A stretch of 64,000 nucleotides of DNA from Vibrio kanaloae. GTDB taxonomy: Bacteria; Pseudomonadota; Gammaproteobacteria; Enterobacterales; Vibrionaceae. The notes below the pieces were generated by a model. The model did no database searches and had not been told where the DNA came from. It was given only the letters and a program-made list of their open reading frames with translations. The stretch lies in assembly GCF_024347535.1 (NCBI RefSeq), contig NZ_AP025498.1, forward strand, positions 1,364,001 through 1,428,000, written 5' to 3'. Positions 9,138-17,742 of the stretch are shown piece after piece; the first letter of the stretch is position 1; each line of letters starts with the position of its first letter. Position numbers and translations under genes: made by a program.

Positions 9138-10151
9138 TTACTTTTCTGAGGTCGCTAACACAGGTAACTGGAATGCAAACGTCACACCTTCGACATCATC
9201 CGTGTCGATCTGACGAATCATCTCTACCAAATAACCTTGCACATCTAACTTCAAACCTTGTTGCTCAACCGCCTTAAACAGAGCTTCTAAGGCCGTGCTA
9301 TACGCCACATCCGAAACCAGATAAACATCGCTACACAAGTAGTAGCCTTCTGGAATGATCTTATCGTAACGGTCTTTAGCGACTTGCCAGTTTCCAATTT
9401 CAACGTCGATGTCGTCCCACTTATTTCTCATTTGTTTAATCGGTGTGGTGCCCATCAACTGAGTCGACTTCTGACCATACATCTCAAACACAGTGTCCCA
9501 GTCAGGATCGTCTAGTTTAAGCTTCTGCATGCCACGCTCTGGATACCAAGCCAATTCGGTAGGCATCGACTTAACCAGTTCTTCTTCCATTGAAGACTGC
9601 ACGCCCGGATGGGCCAATTTCTGAATGAAATCTGCCGTTTCTTTAGGAGTCGCGTTATAGCCCATTTCTCGAATGTGCTTCGCCGTGACGCCAAGTTCAC
9701 GCTTGAGCGCCTTACCTAACGACTGTGACGATGAAAACCCGCAATACTGAGCAATTTCAATAACGCTCCACGGCTCATCATTGAGCAACAAACTGACCGC
9801 GACTTGCAGCCGAACTCGACCTAAATATTGGCCCGGCGTTTCGTTGAACAGCTCAGTAAACTGCCGATGAAAGTGATAGGGAGAAATCGCACTCTCGGTT
9901 GCTATCTCCTCCCAAGTACGTCGCTCACCCCACTCTTCATGCATCAAATTAAGCGCATGTGAAAAGCGTTTTTGAAGATGTTCTGGCAAAGATTCAATCA
10001 ATGCAATCTCTGGCACGAGTTTGAAACCAGGCACCAATTGATAATCAGGTTTGTTCTCTTGCTTCATACGGTCTTTGTTCTCAGGTACATTGGGTCTGAT
10101 CTCGGATAGCTTGACTTCACTATCGTCTTTGTCCTTTATAAAATCAATCAC
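9138..10151 (-). CDS. AraC-family regulator with GyrI-like effector domain
   Basis: A 337-residue regulator. Residues about 55-155 are the two-helix-turn-helix AraC/XylS DNA-binding domain, here near the N-terminus (YHFHRQFTELFNETPGQYL and a second helix pair ending near YCGFSSSQSLGKALKRELG). The C-terminal half resembles the GyrI/Rob-type effector domain that binds lipophilic compounds in multidrug regulators such as Rob. Its ATG overlaps the stop of the RND pump gene by four bases (ATGA), so it is the last gene of the efflux operon and probably controls it. About 50 polar residues precede the first helix; an internal start at M29 is possible. Confidence 0.85.
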   Translation of the reverse strand: MIDFIKDKDDSEVKLSEIRPNVPENKDRMKQENKPDYQLVPGFKLVPEIALIESLPEHLQKRFSHALNLMHEEWGERRTWEEIATESAISPYHFHRQFTELFNETPGQYLGRVRLQVAVSLLLNDEPWSVIEIAQYCGFSSSQSLGKALKRELGVTAKHIREMGYNATPKETADFIQKLAHPGVQSSMEEELVKSMPTELAWYPERGMQKLKLDDPDWDTVFEMYGQKSTQLMGTTPIKQMRNKWDDIDVEIGNWQVAKDRYDKIIPEGYYLCSDVYLVSDVAYSTALEALFKAVEQQGLKLDVQGYLVEMIRQIDTDDVEGVTFAFQLPVLATSEK

Positions 10152-13100
10152 GATCGCCCCAAAGTGAGTTCTTCTGATGAATCTTTTTCGCCCGGTTCTT
10201 TTTCAATTAAATTTTCAAGTAAAGGTGGCTTACGGCAAAACAAACCAAGCAGTACGGGAATCAAAATCAGCGTTACCGCTGTGGCAAACAACTCACCAAA
10301 CACTAACGACACCGCCGCAGGCTTTAAGTATTGTGCTTGTTCCGCAGTTTCGCTTAACAAAGGCAACAACCCACACACAGTGGTAATCGTGGTTAAGAAA
10401 ATCGCTCTCAAACGGCTAGTACCTGCGATTACTAACGCTTTCTGTAACGGCACGCCTTGGCGATATTCAACATTAAAACGCGTGATCAGCACCAGCGAGT
10501 CATTAATCACAATCCCCGTCATGGCCGTCATGCCAAACATAGAAAGAATGCTGATTGGCAAATCCATCAAGTAATGACCAAAAATCGCGCCTGCGAATCC
10601 GAATGGTATTACCGCCATGATGATCATTGGTTGCCAATAAGACTTCAATGGCACCGCCAACAAAATGTAGATCATGATGAGCGTTAGTATCATCGCTGAT
10701 TTGAAGCCGTTTGACACCTCACCGATTTCTTCAAACTCGCCGCCCGCTTTGATGGTCACGCTTGGAAACTGTAAGTGCAAAGATTCAATTGTATCTTCGA
10801 GTTGCTCACGTGTTTTCTCTGGGGATTGTAGGTCACGGTTCTGCTTCCAATACAGGTTGATGACTTGCTCTCGGTCACGGCGGTAAACCACTTGCGGCTC
10901 TTGCTCGTGGCGGAACTCAGCAATATCGCCAATCATCACACTACCACCATTCGGCAACATAATAATGGCTTCTTCCAACTGAGCTAAGGTTCTACGCTCA
11001 TCCCTTGGATATTGCAGCAGCACCTTAGTTTCTTGCCCGTTTTCCAACAGACGATGCACTTCTCTTTCGCCAAACGCTTCTCCTGCGAGTTGAGCTAGCG
11101 TGGCTTGAGTTAACCCAAGCTGTTGCCCATATTGATTTAACACCAAGCGAACTTGCGGTAAACCGTCCTGACCATCGTCGTAAACATCCGAAACGCCTTT
11201 CAACGACGCTAATGTATTGGCTAACTGCTCGCTTACTCTTGATGCAAGCTCACGTTCATTGGAAGAGATCGTTAAGAATGTGCCACCAGCAGGCTCCTCA
11301 GCTGCGCTGAATTTAACCGAGTAAGCGCCTTCAATTTGCCCAGTTTTTTCTCGCCATCGCTTCAACAGTAGGTTACCCGGCAATAAGCTTAAAGATTCAT
11401 TGGTGAGCTCGGCAGTGACTTCAATTTCACCATAGCCATCAGACCAAGCGAGCAGGTTCACAACAGGCTTCTCTTGCAACGGATAATCTTCCATTAAACC
11501 CTTTTCGACCTGCGTCATTGCTTGCTCTACTTGCAACAAAGCTTGGCGCTGTAAAGGCAACGGCGCGCCATCTTCTAGCTCAATAACCGCAGTGATGTAA
11601 CGCCCCGGAATTTCAGGGAACAACGCACTGCGAATCGCACCATTCGACCACATGCCATAAGCCAGTGAAATAACCGCCACAAACCCAAGCAAAGACGCCA
11701 CTTTGTAGCCAAGAGCAAACTCCAATACCGGCTTATAAATGTTGAGATTGAACCACTGCAACCCGCCTTGAGCAGCATTCTGCACCTTGGCAAAGATACT
11801 TGTTGATGGCTTTTTCACTGAAAGCTGTGCCAAGTGTGACGGCAGAATAAATTTGCTCTCGATAAGTGAGAAGATCAAAGCGAAGATCACTACTGCAGAA
11901 AACCCCGCAAGCACCTTGGCTAACTCATTGTTAATCCATAACATTGGAGAAAACGCTGCGATGGTTGTCAGCACACCGAATACAGTTGCCACTGACACGG
12001 AGTGCACGCCCTGCCAAGCGGCTGTCTTCCCGTTTAGATTTGAGGAGCCGTTTATATTTGAGAAACCATTGGTATTAGGAGAATAGCCGACGTTACCCGT
12101 CCGTTTTTCATGTATCGCTTCCCCGACAACAACTGCATCGTCCACCAGCACACCGAGCACCAAGATAAAGCCAAACAGGGTGATGTCGTTGATGCTGTAG
12201 TTAAACCACTGCATTGCGGCTAGCGTTCCAGTCAGCGCAATCGGAATCCCCATTGCGACCCAAAACGCGAGCCTAATTTCAAGGAATACGCCAAGCAAAA
12301 TCAGAACTATTAACAAGCCTTGCCATGCGTTCTCACTCAGGCGAAATAACTGGTCTTCGATGTAAGGTGCCATGTCGGCCATGGTATTCAACTCAATATC
12401 CGACGGCAAAATCGCGCGTTGTACAGCCAATGTTTCGCTAATCGCTTCACTGACTTTAAGCAAATTGTCGGTTTGGCTAGTGCTGACCAATAAGGCGATG
12501 GCGTTAGAGCCGTTGTTACGCACGATAGAACCACTGTACTGGTAGCCACGACTTAACTTGGCGATATCACCCAACAGTATTTTTCCGTTGCTTCCCGAAA
12601 TTACGACAAGCTGATTCAGCTTCTGTAGATCATCGGCATAACCCTCACCACGAATCACCATTCGGCCTTTGTCACTGATCAGTTCACCGCTACGAGTCTC
12701 AAGCGAACGCTGCTCAACGAGCTCTGCGAGATCTTCTAAACTCAACCCCAACGCTTTCAGTTGGTCAGGATCTGGCTCGATAACCAATTGAGATGCGCGA
12801 GTTCCCCAATTTGATACTTTCGAGATACGCGGGTTCTTCTTCAGTGCTTGTTCAAGTTGCTTGGCGATAGGTTGCAGTTCGTCATCGGTTCTTGGCCCAG
12901 ACACCACCACAAACGCCGCTAAATTGGTAAATTCGTTACGCACGACTTGCGGCCTTTCTGCTTGCACGGGAAAGCCATTGATGGCGTTAACTTGATTACG
13001 AATGTCATCCAACAGCTTGTCTAAATCTGCGCTGCTGGTTTTACGCACCACGACTCTAGAAACGCTAGCACTCGACTGACTGGTGATCTGTTTGATGACT

Positions 13101-13327
13101 GGAATACCGCTGATCGACTCTTCGATTCGCTGGGTCACGCTCTCATCGATCTGTTGCGCTGTACCGCCGGGGTAAGCCACGGTAATGCTGATTGAAGATG
13201 GTGCAATTTGTGGAAACGACTCAACACGTAACAGCCCAAATGCCAGCACGCCACTAATAACAATCGCCATCATCAACAAATTAGCGGCGACTGGATTGTT
13301 AATAAACCATTTAGTCATCCAACTCAT
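10148..13327 (-). CDS. RND-family efflux pump permease
   Basis: A 1059-residue inner-membrane RND transporter driven by proton influx. It starts with the usual cytoplasmic tail and helix 1 (MSWMTKWFINNPVAANLLMM), has two large periplasmic loops, and carries the proton-relay aspartate pair in helix 4 (LGVLVDDAVVVGEAI). The second half mirrors it (MTGIVINDSLVLITRFN). It looks closer to the short HAE-type pumps of Vibrio than to the CusA metal pumps, because the CusA methionine clusters are absent. The substrate is unknown. It starts one base into the stop of the fusion-protein gene, so the two are translationally coupled. No outer-membrane channel gene is present, so it probably uses a TolC encoded elsewhere. 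Residues about 415-432 contain a serine/asparagine-rich insert. Confidence 0.93.
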   Translation of the reverse strand: MSWMTKWFINNPVAANLLMMAIVISGVLAFGLLRVESFPQIAPSSISITVAYPGGTAQQIDESVTQRIEESISGIPVIKQITSQSSASVSRVVVRKTSSADLDKLLDDIRNQVNAINGFPVQAERPQVVRNEFTNLAAFVVVSGPRTDDELQPIAKQLEQALKKNPRISKVSNWGTRASQLVIEPDPDQLKALGLSLEDLAELVEQRSLETRSGELISDKGRMVIRGEGYADDLQKLNQLVVISGSNGKILLGDIAKLSRGYQYSGSIVRNNGSNAIALLVSTSQTDNLLKVSEAISETLAVQRAILPSDIELNTMADMAPYIEDQLFRLSENAWQGLLIVLILLGVFLEIRLAFWVAMGIPIALTGTLAAMQWFNYSINDITLFGFILVLGVLVDDAVVVGEAIHEKRTGNVGYSPNTNGFSNINGSSNLNGKTAAWQGVHSVSVATVFGVLTTIAAFSPMLWINNELAKVLAGFSAVVIFALIFSLIESKFILPSHLAQLSVKKPSTSIFAKVQNAAQGGLQWFNLNIYKPVLEFALGYKVASLLGFVAVISLAYGMWSNGAIRSALFPEIPGRYITAVIELEDGAPLPLQRQALLQVEQAMTQVEKGLMEDYPLQEKPVVNLLAWSDGYGEIEVTAELTNESLSLLPGNLLLKRWREKTGQIEGAYSVKFSAAEEPAGGTFLTISSNERELASRVSEQLANTLASLKGVSDVYDDGQDGLPQVRLVLNQYGQQLGLTQATLAQLAGEAFGEREVHRLLENGQETKVLLQYPRDERRTLAQLEEAIIMLPNGGSVMIGDIAEFRHEQEPQVVYRRDREQVINLYWKQNRDLQSPEKTREQLEDTIESLHLQFPSVTIKAGGEFEEIGEVSNGFKSAMILTLIMIYILLAVPLKSYWQPMIIMAVIPFGFAGAIFGHYLMDLPISILSMFGMTAMTGIVINDSLVLITRFNVEYRQGVPLQKALVIAGTSRLRAIFLTTITTVCGLLPLLSETAEQAQYLKPAAVSLVFGELFATAVTLILIPVLLGLFCRKPPLLENLIEKEPGEKDSSEELTLGRS

Positions 13328-14499
13328 TAGTTTGATTCCTTAATCTGTGCTGCATCAGATTTGCCGGCAAGCATTGCTTCAGAGCGTCCTTCATAGAATC
13401 TAGGCGCGACTTGTTTACCAATTAGCATCGAAGAAAGCGGATATTGCACCACACGGCGAGCTTTATCACTTTGATCATTGAAGCGAATATCGAGCTGTTG
13501 GCCGCCTTGTCCAATGAGCGCTACCGACTCTTTTTGTAAACGATCTTCTTTGTCTAACGTCCACACATACCCATCTCGGGTCATCGCGCTCAGAGGTACG
13601 CTTACTACGTCATCTTTTAGACCTAAGTTAACCACGGCTTGAATCTGCTGATTCGGAAACAGTCTTGGCTTGTTTTGGTAAGGGTCTTCAACCAAGAGTA
13701 CCACCTGTCTTTGACGAGTCACCGAATCCACTTCCGGAGACACATAGCGCACCTTCGCCGGCCATTGATTCCCAGAACGACTGACGACACGAATACTTGG
13801 CTTAACTAAGGCGGCTTGTACTTGTTGCCAGTGCATTTCAGAGATAGGCAGCTCAATATCAATCGAATCACTGGCAGCTAATTCAAAGGTCACTTGCCCC
13901 GACTCTATCCACTCTCTCGGGCTAATGTGGCGTTTCATGATGACCGCATCAAAAGGCGCGGTAATCACCGACTCTTCCAGTAGTTTCCGCGCGCTTATGT
14001 AAGCCTGTTTTGCTTGTTTTAGATTTGCTTTCGCTGCAAGTAATTGAGGCTCTCTGCGAGCAAAGGATGAACTTGTTTTTGAGTTAAGCATTTTGAGAGC
14101 GACCGTTTGCTCATGCTTAGCCTGTTTCAACTCAAGTTCCGCTTGTTTCAATGCACTTAACGCTTGTGCCAAGTTCGCATCGACGGCACTGGTATCTAGC
14201 CTCGCTAACACATCGCCTTTGCTAACCAACTTTCCCGGCTCAATGTTTTCATTCAGCCATTTCAATTGCGCACTTCTCGACGCTTTCAGCTGAATCGGCC
14301 AACGAGCAGCGGTCAAGCCTAATACCGTTAACGTCGATTCGTGTTGTGATGGCGTCACCTCCAACACGGAAACGGGAGCCAGTACCGCTTGTTTCTTTAC
14401 GGGCTCTACCGCCTCGGGTTCTAATTCATCGACAACAACCAAAGCAACAAAGATAGCCGCACAACCGACAAGTACTGAAAGTGGCTTTTTAAATCTCAT
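13327..14499 (-). CDS. RND efflux membrane fusion protein (periplasmic adaptor)
   Basis: A 390-residue adaptor with an N-terminal membrane anchor (about residues 7-24), then a lipoyl half-motif (VSKGDVLARLDTSAVDANL), a coiled-coil hairpin of about 60 residues rich in Ala/Leu/Gln/Lys, the second lipoyl half (ITAPFDAVIMKRHISPREW) and beta-barrel domains. It would connect the inner-membrane RND pump to an outer-membrane channel. Its stop shares a base with the start of the pump gene, and its own ATG overlaps by 11 bases the end of the broken six-TM gene upstream, so the operon originally had at least four genes. Confidence 0.92.
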   Translation of the reverse strand: MRFKKPLSVLVGCAAIFVALVVVDELEPEAVEPVKKQAVLAPVSVLEVTPSQHESTLTVLGLTAARWPIQLKASRSAQLKWLNENIEPGKLVSKGDVLARLDTSAVDANLAQALSALKQAELELKQAKHEQTVALKMLNSKTSSSFARREPQLLAAKANLKQAKQAYISARKLLEESVITAPFDAVIMKRHISPREWIESGQVTFELAASDSIDIELPISEMHWQQVQAALVKPSIRVVSRSGNQWPAKVRYVSPEVDSVTRQRQVVLLVEDPYQNKPRLFPNQQIQAVVNLGLKDDVVSVPLSAMTRDGYVWTLDKEDRLQKESVALIGQGGQQLDIRFNDQSDKARRVVQYPLSSMLIGKQVAPRFYEGRSEAMLAGKSDAAQIKESN

Positions 14500-14837
14500 A
14501 AGGCATCTCCTTGGTAGCCTGTTGAACGGAGGTGTGATTAAGTCGCTGACTGATTTCAGTAAGACGAGAAAGGGTTTGTAATGTGATTGGCAGCATTACG
14601 GCAGTTTCAACAAACTCCAGTGAATAGGTAACAATGGAGAACACTTGCCCCGCGGTTGGCCCAATAAGCCGGCTCACCATCCACAAATTGCCGACTACCG
14701 CGCCAAACAACACAGTAAAGATCAGCCCGTAGACTAAGCATCACGTTTTCAGCCAATATCATTAACCAAGTCGCGGCGACCTGTAATGGATTAAGACGAA
14801 TAATCGTCAGAAGAGAGATGGGATGTTTGAATAGCAT
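14489..14837 (-). pseudogene. ABC transporter six-TM domain protein, internally deleted and frameshifted
   Basis: Two pieces of one protein lie in different frames. The 5' piece starts near ATG 14835-14837 and gives MLFKHPISLLTIIRLNPLQV then ATWLMILAENVMLSL, an N-terminal first membrane helix. The 3' piece, in another frame, gives VYGLIFTVLFGAVVGNLWM and ends after TLQTLSRLTEISQRLN, the typical end of a six-TM ABC half-transporter domain without an ATPase. The join is near 14731-14742. I recall full-length relatives in Vibrio of about 290-300 residues, so roughly 180-200 central residues would be missing. The 3' end overlaps the start of the fusion-protein gene by 11 bases, so translation of the tail may once have been coupled to it. 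The family assignment is from memory. Confidence 0.7.
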
Positions 14838-14925
14838 TATTGAGCCCATAAATGAATATGGCGTCAGTATTACCAATTCGGCATGGGAAAAAGTGTCCCA
14901 AATTGCTGTGTTAGGTAGGTAGTTT

Positions 14926-14965
14926 ACAATAAGGGAGCTTTTATTTACCAAAACTCCCTTATTGT
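14926..14965. repeat. Large inverted repeat upstream of the efflux operon
   Basis: ACAATAAGGGAG (14926-14937) is the exact reverse complement of CTCCCTTATTGT (14954-14965); inside, TTTT and AAAA extend the stem to 16 pairs with one bulged C. No T-run follows on either strand, so it does not look like a simple terminator. It sits about 90 bases upstream of the first (broken) gene of the efflux operon, a suitable place for an operator or a 5' leader hairpin. Confidence 0.7.
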
Positions 14966-15130
14966 CACTCATAAGAAACGTTAGTGTGGACAGTGGTAAC
15001 TATCGAGATATGTATCGCTATTTGATGGTGAGCCTAATCAACATATTAATGCACTAGGCGCTGCAGTTGTGGCGTGTTATTACAGGGGAATAGCTAGTGA
15101 AACTAACATTTCAATAAGAAGTCGATGAGC

Positions 15131-15157
15131 AAAACGAGGGGTGTACCGGCACACCCG
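15131..15157 (-). terminator. Candidate terminator after the DOPA-dioxygenase-like gene
   Basis: GGGTGT (15139-15144) and ACACCC (15151-15156) form a short GC-rich stem; on the minus strand it is followed by a T-containing stretch (CTCGTTTTGC). It lies 45 bases after the gene's stop. The T-run is imperfect. Confidence 0.45.
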
Positions 15158-15200
15158 ACAGTACGTTTATTCGTTACGTATTGTCGGGCGAAAAATTGAA

Positions 15201-15524
15201 TTAACTGGTTAGCGCTTCTTCAAACACACCTAACTCGCGACCAAGCCACGTAGCACGAACGGTATGATCTAAGGTCTCTTCGCCCTCCGTTACTGGGTGA
15301 ATCAGCACTGACATATCTCCTCGTGCTTGCTCAAGCCACTCAACAAATCCAGATTCTTTATTAACAAAATGGACCTCAAACATTGGCATTTTATGTGGGC
15401 CTACCAAGCGCTGTATCAATGGATAAACCTCTAATACATCCTTACGCTCTGTAATAATTTTCTGACGTAGTGTCTCAGCTTGCTCTGCAAATCGCAGAGG
15501 GAAATAAACGTGACCGTGGTACAT
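15201..15524 (-). CDS. DOPA 4,5-dioxygenase family protein
   Basis: A 107-residue single-domain protein of the DOPA 4,5-dioxygenase family (PF08883 by memory). The family pattern is visible: YHGHVYF near the N-terminus, GPHKMPMFEVHF in the middle, the stretch MSVLIHPVT and DHTVRATWLG near the end. The conserved histidines are the expected metal ligands of these small non-haem iron proteins. Fungal members cleave the DOPA ring; the substrate of bacterial members is mostly unknown, so I do not assign one. It stands alone, 178 bases downstream of the glutathione transferase gene on the same strand. Confidence 0.82.
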   Translation of the reverse strand: MYHGHVYFPLRFAEQAETLRQKIITERKDVLEVYPLIQRLVGPHKMPMFEVHFVNKESGFVEWLEQARGDMSVLIHPVTEGEETLDHTVRATWLGRELGVFEEALTS

Positions 15525-15702
15525 GGCACCATCCTTTAGAATTATGATATCGCGATTTTATACCTAAACCGCCTTCAATAGCTAAGTCTAAATAAGTGGA
15601 CTTACTTTCCAAAGGATCCATAAGAAACAAAAATAGAGTTTGAGTCAACGTTGGCCGGTAAAACAAACTCTATGACGTGGTGTCGACCATCGCTTTGAAG
15701 AC

Positions 15703-16563
15703 CTACGGGCGTAGTTTTAAAACACGATCAATATCTTCAGCAGAATGGCGCTCTGGTACTTGCTCCCACTCTTCGCCAAATGAGCGGTTAACGACTCGGC
15801 CGCGTTGGAAACCTTCACGCGCTTCAAGTTGCTTCGCCCAACGAACGACATTGGTGTAAGACTCAACTTGTAGGAACTCAGCAGCATCATACAGCTTGCC
15901 TAGTACAAGGTTGCCATACCAAGGCCAAATCGCGATATCAGCGATGCTAAGCTCTTCACCTGCAACAAATGTGTTGTTTGCTAACTGTTTGTCTAACACG
16001 TCTAGTTGACGCTTAGCTTCCATCGCAAAACGGTTAATTGGGTACTCTTGTTTTTCATCAGCGTAAGCGTAGAAGTGACCAAAACCACCACCTAAGAATG
16101 GCGCTGAACCTTGTGCCCAGAACAACCAATTGATAGTTTGCGTTCTTGCCTCTCCTTCTTTTGGTAGGAAGTAACCAAACTTTTCAGCCAGATGCATCAA
16201 GATAGATGCCGATTCGAAAACATTAACGTCTTCATCACCAGACTTGTCGACAAGTGCTGGTATTTTAGAGTTTGGGTTTATGCCAACAAAACCAGATGAA
16301 AATTGGTCTGACTCGCCAATATTGATCAAGTACGCATCATATTCAGCTTCTTTAACACCCGCCGCCAACAGCTCTTCTAGCATGATAGTGACTTTCTGGC
16401 CGTTAGGTGTGCCAAGAGAATACAGTTGCAAAGCATGGTCACCAACAGGAAGCTCTTTATCAAATCGAGCGCCAGATTCAGGGCTGTTAATGTTTGCCCA
16501 CTTATTACCACCAGCAGCAGTATCGTTAACCCAAACTTTTGGCGGTGTGTATTGTTGTGACAT
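15703..16563 (-). CDS. yghU: Glutathione S-transferase-like disulfide-bond oxidoreductase YghU
   Basis: A 286-residue cytoplasmic protein that matches E. coli YghU (288 residues) closely along its length: LQLYSLGTPNGQKVTIMLEE, DQFSSGFVGINPNSKIPAL and LAEKFGYFLP, WLFWAQGSAPFLGGGFGHFY and ADIAIWPWYGN. Family members bind two glutathione molecules and reduce disulfides or organic peroxides. The first about 45 residues precede the thioredoxin fold as in YghU. It appears to be monocistronic; SD-like GGAAA lies ahead of the ATG at 16563. Confidence 0.93.
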   Translation of the reverse strand: MSQQYTPPKVWVNDTAAGGNKWANINSPESGARFDKELPVGDHALQLYSLGTPNGQKVTIMLEELLAAGVKEAEYDAYLINIGESDQFSSGFVGINPNSKIPALVDKSGDEDVNVFESASILMHLAEKFGYFLPKEGEARTQTINWLFWAQGSAPFLGGGFGHFYAYADEKQEYPINRFAMEAKRQLDVLDKQLANNTFVAGEELSIADIAIWPWYGNLVLGKLYDAAEFLQVESYTNVVRWAKQLEAREGFQRGRVVNRSFGEEWEQVPERHSAEDIDRVLKLRP

Positions 16564-16849
16564 GATATTTCCTTATTAATATAGGGTCTCACAAACTGAT
16601 ATTAGGTCACATGTCCTTGGTTAAAACCCCTGAATACGATTTATTTTCAAACTGTTAAGCATGGCTTATTCCTGAAAGACATAACCCGTTTACCAAGAGG
16701 ATTCATATAAAAGGTAAGCACCTATTCTAATCTTGTTTCGAACCTCATTTAATGTTGGTCAGTCTAGAGCATCATTTAGCAACGACAGTCCTACCCGTTC
16801 CAGAAAGCTGTGATAAAATCGGGAGATTACAATTGATAAGGATTAGGCA

Positions 16850-17194
16850 ATGTCTTCTGATTACACAGGCTCGAGTGCTGCGTACGCTCGCCAAGAGAAA
16901 GGCTACCGCGAAAAAGCACTAAAACTGTACCCTTGGGTTTGTGGTAAATGTGCACGTGAATTTGTTTACTCAAACTTAAGAGAGCTTACCGTTCACCACG
17001 TGGATCACGACCATACAAACAACCCTGAAGATGGTAGCAACTGGGAACTACTGTGCTTGTACTGTCACGATCATGAGCACTCAAAATACACGGATCATGA
17101 CCGTTACGGTGTTGATGCAAAAGCCCGTTTAGACGACCATCAATCAGCAACGCACAATCCCTTTGCTGATCTAGCGAAGTTGATGAAGAAGTAA
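16850..17194 (+). CDS. yajD: HNH nuclease family protein YajD
   Basis: A 114-residue protein nearly colinear with E. coli YajD (115 residues). The zinc-finger-like HNH fold is visible: CGKC, then LTVHHVDHDHTNNPEDGSNW and LLCLYCHDHEHSKY, ending in NPFADLAKLMKK. The cysteine pairs (CGKC and CLYC) bind the structural metal; the HHVDHDH segment is the catalytic-type motif. The cellular role of YajD is not known. It is monocistronic, with AAGGA ahead of the ATG and a very strong terminator 56 bases after its stop. Confidence 0.93.
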   Translation: MSSDYTGSSAAYARQEKGYREKALKLYPWVCGKCAREFVYSNLRELTVHHVDHDHTNNPEDGSNWELLCLYCHDHEHSKYTDHDRYGVDAKARLDDHQSATHNPFADLAKLMKK

Positions 17195-17250
17195 CACACG
17201 TTAAGACCTGTATTTGCTAGATGATAGCGGCTAGAGACTAGATAAATAAC

Positions 17251-17289
17251 AAGAACCCCCAGTATGTCGCCATACTGGGGGTTCTTTTA
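17251..17289. terminator. Strong terminator after yajD
   Basis: AAGAACCCCCAGTATG (17251-17266), loop TCGC, and the exact complement to 17286, followed by TTTT. It can act on both strands; the facing gene at 17362 is convergent. Confidence 0.93.
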
Positions 17290-17361
17290 TCTGCCCTACA
17301 AATTCAGCGAGGCAAGATCAAAAAAGCCTTCCGAAGAAAGCTTTTTAAGAATCAAATCGAA

Positions 17362-17742
17362 TTACGCTGCCGCTTGTTTGCGAGACTCTTCTATCTGCTT
17401 AGCGCGCTTTTTTAGCGTCAATTTATCGCGGTATGCAAACCAAACGTAAGACACAACCACTAAGAAGAACAGGTATGACAATGAGAAAATAAACGGCGAT
17501 TGAATGATATCGTTCGAGATCCCCCAAGAAACACCGATAACCGTCACAGCGATTTTCGCGAAGAAACCACACATTAATAGCATTAAAGCCAACTGCGGGA
17601 AACGCGTGCTGCGAAATGCAAGCCAATAGCAACTACCCACCGCTAATGCAGCAATATAGAAGCCAAACAAGAAAGAGTGAATATGGTCAGCTGCCGCCAA
17701 ACCACCAGAAATTGACATCAATAGAATTAAAAACAGTTTCAT
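17362..17742 (-). CDS. Small inner-membrane protein, four predicted helices, unknown function
   Basis: A 126-residue hydrophobic protein with membrane segments at about residues 1-20, 25-45, 50-72 and 82-103, then a basic tail (YRDKLTLKKRAKQIEESRKQ) expected in the cytoplasm. I do not recognise the family. It stands alone between the yajD terminator and a long AT-rich region, is convergent with yajD, and its start at 17742 has a GGCGAG-like ribosome site. The coding signal (hydrophobic periodicity, positive tail) is good. Confidence 0.75.
   Translation of the reverse strand: MKLFLILLMSISGGLAAADHIHSFLFGFYIAALAVGSCYWLAFRSTRFPQLALMLLMCGFFAKIAVTVIGVSWGISNDIIQSPFIFSLSYLFFLVVVSYVWFAYRDKLTLKKRAKQIEESRKQAAA

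Larger units (their letters stand above)
14838..15200. other. Upstream region of the efflux operon, no intact gene
   Basis: This 363-base stretch holds the large inverted repeat at 14926-14965 and a terminator-like hairpin at 15139-15156. A short coding-like stretch without a start (about 14998-15126, plus strand) could be a gene remnant, but I cannot assign it. The frame upstream of the pseudogene start stays open to 14972 without a good ribosome site. Confidence 0.5.

Noticed and set aside
14990..15130. Coding-like plus-strand stretch (about 43 codons) after the inverted repeat
   Set aside because: No start codon in a good context and no recognisable family; it may be a remnant but cannot be supported.
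15475..15666. 63-codon minus-strand frame upstream of the DOPA-dioxygenase-like gene
   Set aside because: It overlaps the start of that gene in another frame and has no ribosome site or family likeness.
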